From: Thermoanaerobaculia bacterium
Lineage (GTDB): Bacteria > Acidobacteriota > Thermoanaerobaculia > Gp7-AA8
Direction: 5' to 3'
Length of the DNA stretch: 5,568 bases
NCBI GenBank assembly: GCA_023700825.1
Contig: JAMPYE010000320.1
Span: 1-5,568, forward strand
Part shown: positions 1 through 5,568 of the stretch, one piece after another
Numbering within the stretch: the first letter of the stretch is position 1
How the letters are laid out: every line of letters begins with the position of its first letter
Notes under the pieces: model-generated
Told to the model about the DNA's origin: nothing
The model's input: only the letters and a program-made list of their open reading frames with translations
Databases searched by the model: none
Made by a program: the position numbers and the translations under genes

Positions 1-5
1 ATTCT

Positions 6-83
6 CGATATCCGCTTTTCCCCGGCTGAAGCCGGGGGCTACCGATGTCACGTCGCTGCGCGACGTCCGCATTCGATATCCGC
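6..83. repeat. Short direct repeat flanking the REP-like hairpin
   Basis: The sequence cgatatccgc occurs at 6-15 and again at 74-83. Both copies are preceded by attc, directly in the second and with an extra tc in the first. The pair brackets the hairpins at 20-42 and 50-66. It could be the remains of a duplicated insertion site, the spacing of a repeat unit, or chance. Confidence 0.35.
20..42. repeat. Short REP-like hairpin beyond the operon terminator
   Basis: ccccggc (20-26) and gccgggg (31-37) form a perfect 7 bp stem with a tgaa loop, followed by the tail ggctac (37-42). Hairpins with a short conserved flanking tail of the GGTAGC(C) kind are typical of REP sequences spread by RAYT transposases. 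The family label is from memory of such repeats, and only one copy is visible. It differs in sequence from the arms at 1686-1864, so two repeat families would be present. The rest of 1-99 holds a small acgtcg/cgacgt hairpin (50-55 with 61-66) and a 10 bp direct repeat, but no gene. Confidence 0.55.
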
Positions 84-99
84 GCGGACCCTCGTGAAG

Positions 100-135
100 A
101 AAAAAAAGGGCCCGGCGCCTCGCGGCGCCGGGCCC
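100..135 (-). terminator. Rho-independent terminator of the nuo-atp transcript
   Basis: Positions 108-119 and 124-135 form a perfect 12 bp GC-rich stem (gggcccggcgcc with its complement) closed by a 4 nt loop. On the minus strand it is followed directly by eight T residues (A at 100-107 on the plus strand). It starts 22 nt after the atpE stop and faces the right way to end the transcript. On the plus strand the T tract is missing, so it should act in one direction only. Confidence 0.95.
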
Positions 136-157
136 TCGGAACTTCCAAATTACCGGA

Positions 158-469
158 TCAGAACTTGTGGATCATGAACGCGATGACGAGCGCGTAGATG
201 ACGAGCGACTCGATCAGCGCGAGACCGATGATCATCGCGAGACGGATCGCGCCAGCCGCGCCGGGGTTTCGCGCGATGCCTTCGCAAGCCGCCGAGATCG
301 CGCGGCCCTGGCCGATGGCACCGGCTGCCGCCGCGACACCGAGCACGAGAGCGGCCGAGAGAGCGCCCCACTTCACGCCACCGCCAGCCACTTCCCCTTC
401 CGCCGCGAACATCGACGTCGCCATGCAAAGCACCGCGATCGTCAGGAAAACCAATTTCGTCTTTTTCAC
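158..469 (-). CDS. atpE: F-type ATP synthase subunit c with N-terminal leader
   Basis: 103 residues from GTG469. The body from about residue 30 is a two-helix hairpin: helix 1 with A-I-G-Q-G-R (Gln54), the polar loop A-R-N-P (Arg67-Pro69) that contacts the F1 rotor stalk, and helix 2 GLALIESLVIYALVIAFMI with the ion-carrying Glu87. The c-ring built from this protein rotates as ions pass, driving ATP synthesis. The first 24 or so residues (MKKTKLVFLTIAVLCMATSMFAAEG) look like a signal peptide: two lysines, a hydrophobic core and a small-residue end near Ala22-Ala23. Removing it would leave roughly 80 residues, the usual c length. Around the ion site, Gln54, Glu87, Ser88 and Tyr92 match the ligands of Na+-binding c-rings (Gln32, Glu65, Ser66, Tyr70 of Ilyobacter), but the Thr67 position is Leu89. 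Ion choice is therefore unresolved. The strong ribosome binding site suits the high copy number needed. The gene ends in TGA 22 nt before the terminator. Confidence 0.95.
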   Translation of the reverse strand: MKKTKLVFLTIAVLCMATSMFAAEGEVAGGGVKWGALSAALVLGVAAAAGAIGQGRAISAACEGIARNPGAAGAIRLAMIIGLALIESLVIYALVIAFMIHKF

Positions 470-475
470 TCCGGA

Positions 476-483
476 TTCCTCCC
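476..483 (-). promoter_or_regulatory. Strong ribosome binding site setting a GTG start for atpE
   Basis: On the minus strand this reads GGGAGGAA, with the GGAGG core at 478-482, 8 nt before a GTG at 467-469. It is the best Shine-Dalgarno match among the starts examined in the window. It decides the atpE start against an in-frame ATG at 556, which would add 29 polar residues and overlap atpB. Confidence 0.85.
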
Positions 484-530
484 TTTTTGATTTCGAAAAC
501 TGCAGGAAACGTGTCCTTGTATACGCGCTG

Positions 531-1232
531 CTAGTGTTCTTCCGCGACTGCGCCACCGATGTAGACCATCGTCATCATGATGAAGACGAACGCCTGCAGC
601 GTCGCACCGAAAATGCCGAGCCCCATCATCGGCCAGGGAATCACGAACGGAAGCATCCCCATGAAGATCCCGGTCGCTGTGTGCTCGCCGAAGATGTTGC
701 CGAACAGACGCATGCCGAGCGACAGCACTCGCGCGAAGTTGCCGATCATCTCGATCGGGAACATCAACGGCGCCAGCCACCAGAGCGGGCCGCAAAAGCT
801 CTTGAGGTAGTGGATCACCCCGTGCTTCCGGATGCCCTGTACGTTGAAGTAGATGAACGCGGTGATCGAGAGGGCGAAGGTCGTATTCGGGTTTCCGGTC
901 GGCGGCTGCAGGAAGAAGAAGAGCCCGAAGATGTTGGAGATGAAGATAAAGATCGCAAACGCGCCGATGATGTAGAGGAACTTGTTGCTGGCGCCGTGGC
1001 CGACGACCTCTTCGAGCAGCCCCTTGAGGCCGCCGACGATGAACTCGAGGAAGTGTTGGAAGTTGCCCGGCGACTCCTTGCTGAAGCTCCGGGAAGCGAG
1101 CCCGAAGAGCACCGTGCTCAGCAGGAGAACGAGAAGAGCCATCACGACGTGGTCAGGGATCTCGAAGCCGAGACCCAGCTGCCTGGCGATCGCGTTGACC
1201 GGTCCGTAGAGTATCGAGTACTCGTGTTCCAT
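531..1232 (-). CDS. atpB: F-type ATP synthase subunit a
   Basis: 233 residues, a normal length for bacterial subunit a, the stator half-channel protein of Fo that passes ions to and from the c-ring. The essential arginine is Arg175 in FARVLSLGMRLFGNIFGEH (E. coli Arg210). Upstream, PPTGNPNTTFALSITAF (about 110-126) matches the family's P-T-x-x-x-N-T-T block, and the last helix has TLQAFVFIMMTMVYIGGAV with Gln213 at the place of E. coli Gln252. The residue nine after the arginine is His184, preceded by Glu183; E. coli has Glu219 there and mitochondria have a histidine. The position matching E. coli His245 appears to be Gly206. The ATG at 1232 lies 5 nt after the atpI stop with only a weak GCGGAA ahead of it, so translation probably depends on coupling. 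It ends in TAG, 61 nt before the atpE start. Confidence 0.96.
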   Translation of the reverse strand: MEHEYSILYGPVNAIARQLGLGFEIPDHVVMALLVLLLSTVLFGLASRSFSKESPGNFQHFLEFIVGGLKGLLEEVVGHGASNKFLYIIGAFAIFIFISNIFGLFFFLQPPTGNPNTTFALSITAFIYFNVQGIRKHGVIHYLKSFCGPLWWLAPLMFPIEMIGNFARVLSLGMRLFGNIFGEHTATGIFMGMLPFVIPWPMMGLGIFGATLQAFVFIMMTMVYIGGAVAEEH

Positions 1233-1237
1233 TCAGT

Positions 1238-1672
1238 TCATTCCGCCGAGCCAGGCCTGATCGCCGAGTACACGGCTTCGATCATTACCGCGCCAACGAT
1301 GATCGAAAAGCCGAGGATCACGCTGACGGGAGAAAACCTGGCGATGAATATTGCAACTCCGAGAGCGGCCCCCATGACGACCAGCCGCGCGAACACTTGC
1401 AGCCCGAGATTCCATGGACCGATCCCGGGTGTCGGCCGGAGGAGACGATCAACGATCCTCTCCAGCCAGAGGTGGCCGATGATAACGACGAGGGCACTGC
1501 AAGTCAACCCGAGAAATCCGCGAAATCCCTCGAAAAACAGGGCTCCAGCGCCGAATACGACGTAGCACGCGAGCGCCCCTTTCCGGAGGCGGCGAAGCAC
1601 TACTGACGGGGGCGTTGCGGGGCTCTCGGGCCGGTTCGCGTCGCGCTGGTCAGGGCTCACGCGCGGGATCAT
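1238..1672 (-). CDS. atpI: ATP synthase subunit I (AtpI-like assembly protein)
   Basis: 144 residues from the ATG at 1672. After a polar N-terminal arm of about 30 residues there are four hydrophobic segments: around ALACYVVFGAGALFF, GFLGLTCSALVVIIGHLW, FARLVVMGAALGVAIFIA and VSVILGFSIIVGAVMIEAVYS. The four-helix layout and the closing GFSIIVGAVMIEAVYSAI fit the ATP synthase I family, usually encoded just before subunit a and involved in c-ring assembly or stability. Sequence conservation in this family is low, so the call leans on topology and position. The start is uncertain. The frame stays open to an ATG at 1738, but that would translate the palindromic repeat. The ATG at 1672 has no clear Shine-Dalgarno sequence, and GTG codons at 1660 and 1600 are alternatives. 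The stop lies 5 nt before atpB, so coupling to subunit a is likely. Confidence 0.75.
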   Translation of the reverse strand: MIPRVSPDQRDANRPESPATPPSVVLRRLRKGALACYVVFGAGALFFEGFRGFLGLTCSALVVIIGHLWLERIVDRLLRPTPGIGPWNLGLQVFARLVVMGAALGVAIFIARFSPVSVILGFSIIVGAVMIEAVYSAIRPGSAE

Positions 1673-1685
1673 ATCCGAATCAGAA

Positions 1686-1716
1686 TGTGGCGCAGGCACT
1701 CCTGCCTGCGCGCCGC
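1686..1716 (+). repeat. Left REP-like arm of the palindromic element
   Basis: Terminal inverted repeat beginning tgtggcgcagg. It contains a 9 bp stem (1690-1698 with 1703-1711) and a 4 nt loop. Its outer end lies 13 nt upstream of the proposed atpI start codon, so it occupies part of the region where a ribosome binding site would normally be. Confidence 0.85.
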
Positions 1717-1833
1717 CGAAGGCGGCTCTGGGCGGCACATTACGGCGTGCCGCTGCCCCGTGTCGCGCTCCGACGCCGTGGACGCGGAGAGCCGCCGAGC
1801 ATCAGACTACTCGGCCACGGGGCGCCGCGTTGC

Positions 1834-1864
1834 GCGGCGCGCAGACAGGAGTGTCTGCGCCACA
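1834..1864 (-). repeat. Right REP-like arm of the palindromic element
   Basis: Inverted copy of the left arm, ending ctgcgccaca. It differs at two positions only, and these two pair with each other in the stem (A1845 with T1854, where the left arm has a G-C pair). Its outer end lies 11 nt beyond the atpZ stop. Confidence 0.85.
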
Positions 1865-1875
1865 GCAAGGCGCCG

Positions 1876-2139
1876 TCACGACCCATTCTGCTCACGCCTC
1901 TCCTCTGCGTCGGCCCGGGCCGCGAGGCGGAAGAGGTTGAGGAACGCCGCGATCAGGCCGAAGCCGCTGAAGATCCACATCAGCCAGGGCTCGGTGCCGA
2001 AGAGGCCGTCCATCCAGCGACCCCAGAAGTATCCGATCGCGAGCGCGATCGGGAACATGAAGCCGAGCGACGACGCTTCGGCGAGCGTGTTGTACTTCCC
2101 GCGCTTCGGTGGCGCGGGCTTGCCGGGCTCAGTCGTCAT
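1876..2139 (-). CDS. atpZ: AtpZ/AtpI-family small membrane protein of the ATP synthase operon (ATPase gene 1)
   Basis: 87 residues with two predicted membrane helices (about 22-39 and 52-70), a positively charged N-terminal arm (PPKRGKYN) and a charged C-terminal tail. The sequence GYFWGRWMDGLFGTEPWLMWIFSGFGLIAAFLNLFR has the family pattern: a first helix ending Gly-x-x-x-(D)-x-x-F-G-T-x-P-W, then a second helix. The family is encoded at the head of many atp operons. It has been linked to c-ring assembly and, together with AtpI, to divalent-cation supply to the synthase in alkaliphilic Bacillus. Its role here is inferred from family and position. The ATG at 2139 lies 13 nt after the nuoN stop, with a modest GGGCGAG ahead of it. 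It is the only atp gene left on the nuo side of the palindromic element, which begins 11 nt after its stop. Symbol use varies between atpZ and atpI in databases. Confidence 0.85.
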   Translation of the reverse strand: MTTEPGKPAPPKRGKYNTLAEASSLGFMFPIALAIGYFWGRWMDGLFGTEPWLMWIFSGFGLIAAFLNLFRLAARADAEERREQNGS

Positions 2140-2152
2140 CTCGCCCGCAAGT

Positions 2153-3600
2153 CTATCGCGATGCGAGGTTCACGATCGGCGCGATCGAGCGTGCCGCGCT
2201 GCGGATCAGCCGCTCCGGGAGAATTCCGAGCACCAGCGTCGCAATCAGGCAGACGACGACGATGAAGCGGACCTGCCTGCTGGCGACGACCTCCGCCGCC
2301 TTCCCTTCCTTCAGGTACATCGCGACGACGAGCCGGAAGTAGTAGAAGATCGACACGGCCGACATCAGCACCGCGATGACTGCGAGCCACGCGTAGCCCG
2401 CCGAGATCGCCGCGGCGAACAGGAAGTACTTCCCGATGAAGCCGGCCGTCGGCGGGATGCCACCGAGCGACAGCAGGAAAACTACCATCGCGAACGCGTA
2501 GAGCGGGGCCGACTTGTGCAGCCCGTCGAAGTCGTCGACCTTCTCGCCCGCATACTCCCGCCGGCTGAGCAGCATGACCATCGCCCACGTCCCGATATTC
2601 GCGAAGGCGTAGACGAGCATGTAGATGAGCACGCCCTGCAGTCCGATCTCGCTCATCGCGAGGATGCCGAGCAGCGCGTAGCCCGCGTGCGCGATCGACG
2701 AGTACGCGAGCATCCGTTTGACGTTCGTCTGGGTGATCGCCGCGAGGTTGCCGACGATCATCGAGAGGGCCGCCACCGCGGCGATGATGCTGTTCCAGTC
2801 CCCCGAGATGTTGTGGAGGCCCGTGTAGAAAATGCGCGCGAAGATCGCGAACGCCGCCACCTTCGACGCGGTCGAGAGGAACGCGGTGATCGGCGTCGGC
2901 GCGCCGGTGTAGACGTCGGGGGTCCAGACGTGGAACGGCACGGCGGCGACCTTGAAGCAGAGCCCGGCGCCGAGGAGCATCACGCCGATGATCAGCGCGT
3001 CGTTGTCGAACATCGTCGAGACCGCGACGGAGATCGTTGAGAGATGGAGCGATCCGCAGACGCCGTAGATCAGCGACATGCCGTAGAGCATGATCCCCGA
3101 GCTCACGGAGCCGAGGACGAAGTACTTCATCGCCGCTTCCGTGGATCGCGCTTCGTTCTTGTAATAACCCGCGAGGATGTAGCTCGAGAGCGACAGCAGT
3201 TCGAGACCGACGTAGATCGAGATCAGATGCGTGCCCGACGCCATGAACATCATGCCGCAGAGCGCGAACGTCATCAGCGAGTAGAACTCCCACGCCGAAT
3301 ACTCGCCGTCGGTGAGGAACTCGGCCGACAGCAGCGCGACCATCGCGATGATCACGATGAACAGCAGCTTGAAGAAGACCGCGAAACCGTCGACGACGAA
3401 CAGCGTTCCGAGCGCGTCGGTCGGCGTCCCCGCTCCCGCGGCGACGAACACGGTCGCGGTCGTCGCGGCGAGCAGCACGAGCATCGTCCACTTGGCCGCG
3501 ATGCCGTTGTTCTTCCCGCCGAGCACGGGGGCGAGCAGCAGGATGCAGCCGCCGATCGCGAGGACGATCTCGGGAAGGAGGAACGCCAGGTCGGCCCAGG

Positions 3601-3604
<4 letters not shown>
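2153..3604 (-). CDS. nuoN: NADH-quinone oxidoreductase subunit N (complex I antiporter-like subunit)
   Basis: 483 residues, the usual NuoN/ND2 length, with a polytopic hydrophobic profile. It is the antiporter-like subunit of the membrane arm closest to the quinone-binding end among L, M and N. Visible channel residues are Glu135 in YVGLELLSLSSY, Lys218 with His225 in LCFKVAAVPFHVWTPDVY, Lys248 in FLSTASKVAAF, and Lys392 in GFIGKYFLF. NuoN carries lysine at this last position where NuoM has glutamate, which supports the assignment. The NVKRMLAYSSIAHAGY signature of the broken-helix region is also present (about residues 295-310). The ATG overlaps the nuoM stop (ATGA), so translation is probably coupled; a GAGG lies 7 nt upstream inside nuoM. 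The TAG stop is followed after 13 nt by atpZ, so the last nuo gene runs directly into ATP synthase genes. No truncation or missing key residue was seen. Confidence 0.97.
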
Positions 3605-5232
<1,628 letters not shown>

Positions 5233-5241
5233 CAGAGTCCC

Positions 5242-5568
5242 CTATCCCTGCATCTTCCCGAGCACTTCGAACGCGAGGTAGACCGCGGCCAGGAGCACGA
5301 GCCCCGCGCCCATGACGAGCGCGTAGTTCTGCACCACGCCGGTCTGCAGCCTGCGCAGCAGCGTCGAGCCGTTCTTCGCGCCGTACGCCACGCCGTTTAC
5401 CGCGCCGTCGACGACGTACTTGTCGACGAGATTCGAGCCATGTCCGAATACCCACACCGTGACGTGCCGCACGCCGTTGACCAGGCCGTCGACGATGTTC
5501 GTGTCGATCCACTTCAGCACGTTGCTGAGGGCGATCGTCCCGCCGATGACCGTCGCGCCGTAGAGCTC
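5242..5568 (-). CDS. nuoL: NADH-quinone oxidoreductase subunit L, C-terminal part (truncated by window edge)
   Basis: The frame stays open to the window edge, so the start lies outside; the last 108 residues are visible, beginning E-L-Y-G-A-T. NuoL is the most distal antiporter-like subunit of the complex I membrane arm and takes part in proton translocation coupled to NADH:quinone electron transfer. The visible part matches the family's C-terminal end. It has an amphipathic stretch rich in 'VDGLVNGVRH' and 'VDGAVNGVAYG' type repeats, then 'LLRRLQTGVVQNYALVMGAG' and a final hydrophobic helix ending FEVLGKMQG. In known structures this region carries the end of the long lateral helix HL and the last membrane anchor; that mapping is from family knowledge. 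The catalytic lysines and glutamate are not in the window. It ends in TAG 9 nt before nuoM, which supports co-transcription. A GTG at 5520 is in frame but is internal, not a start. Identification rests on the RLQTG-VQNYAL motif and on gene order. Confidence 0.9.
   Translation of the reverse strand, partial: ELYGATVIGGTIALSNVLKWIDTNIVDGLVNGVRHVTVWVFGHGSNLVDKYVVDGAVNGVAYGAKNGSTLLRRLQTGVVQNYALVMGAGLVLLAAVYLAFEVLGKMQG

Larger units (their letters stand above)
1686..1864. repeat. Palindromic REP-doublet or MITE-like element filling the atpZ-atpI gap
   Basis: The 31 nt at 1686-1716 and 1834-1864 are inverted copies with 29 of 31 positions matching. Each arm folds on itself: gcgcaggca/tgcctgcgc (1690-1711, loop ctcc) on the left and gcgcagaca/tgtctgcgc (1839-1860, loop ggag) on the right, both perfect 9 bp stems. 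Just inside each arm is a second hairpin: gccgcc-gaa-ggcggc at 1712-1726 and gcgccgcg-ttg-cgcggcgc at 1822-1840. The core holds more paired segments: 1721-1729 with 1788-1796, 1732-1738 with 1747-1753, 1756-1762 with 1816-1822, and 1794-1799 with 1810-1815. No protein is credible inside it. The element resembles REP/BIME repeats mobilised by RAYT (IS200-like Y1) transposases, or a small MITE. No transposase is in the window and no target-site duplication is visible at the edges. Possible effects on the transcript (attenuation or stabilisation) are inference. Confidence 0.85.

Noticed and set aside
470..556. Upstream ATG start for atpE at 556
   Set aside because: It would add 29 polar residues before the leader, overlap the end of atpB and ignore the strong ribosome binding site 8 nt ahead of GTG469.
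198..1565. Long plus-strand open frame of 455 residues antisense to atpE, atpB and atpI
   Set aside because: It is rich in Arg, Glu, Asp and His with no domain pattern, and it is the mirror of well-supported minus-strand genes in GC-rich DNA. This is a codon-bias shadow.
1673..1738. Upstream ATG start for atpI at 1738
   Set aside because: The added residues are encoded by the palindromic repeat and do not look like a family N-terminus.
1686..1864. The palindromic element as a terminator, riboswitch or CRISPR piece
   Set aside because: There is no T tract after the hairpins, no ligand-type consensus I recognise, and the arms are inverted, not tandem repeats with spacers. A repeat element fits better.
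1685..3040. Plus-strand open frame of 451 residues spanning the palindromic element and antisense to atpZ and nuoN
   Set aside because: It crosses a non-coding repeat and gives a low-complexity Arg/Asp/Glu protein. The opposite strand holds a complete NuoN with all channel residues.

Overview
The window is a GC-rich bacterial chromosomal segment in which every convincing gene lies on the minus strand. Read in the direction of transcription (from high to low coordinates) the order is nuoL (3' part only), nuoM, nuoN, atpZ, atpI, atpB, atpE, then a strong rho-independent terminator. The products are the proton-pumping antiporter-like subunits at the distal end of respiratory complex I (NDH-1), followed by the membrane-sector (Fo) genes a and c of the F-type ATP synthase with two small assembly proteins, AtpZ and AtpI. 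Gaps are very tight (nuoL-nuoM 9 nt, nuoM-nuoN ATGA overlap, nuoN-atpZ 13 nt, atpI-atpB 5 nt). The region therefore looks like one transcription unit linking the proton pump to the proton-driven turbine.

The one large break is between atpZ and atpI. A roughly 179 bp palindromic element (1686-1864) with 31 bp terminal inverted repeats fills almost exactly the whole gap, leaving 11 nt and 13 nt to the flanking genes. Its arms are REP-like hairpins, and the only two differences between them form a compensatory base pair. A second, unrelated REP-like hairpin (20-42) lies beyond the terminator. Transcription ends after atpE, so the b, delta and F1 genes are not in this cluster downstream. This suggests a split ATP synthase operon.

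Subunit c has an N-terminal leader that resembles a signal peptide. Its ion-binding site contains most, but not all, of the residues of Na+-binding c-rings.

Taxonomy cannot be fixed from this window. High GC, the nuo-atp linkage, the split atp operon, the c-subunit leader and the two REP families fit Acidobacteriota or a deltaproteobacterial-type lineage; this is a weak inference from remembered gene-order patterns. The protein-coding content is ordinary core energy metabolism. I see no defence system, CRISPR array, tRNA, rRNA or transposase gene. The observations most worth a second look are the palindromic element inside the operon, the operon architecture and the c-ring ion site.
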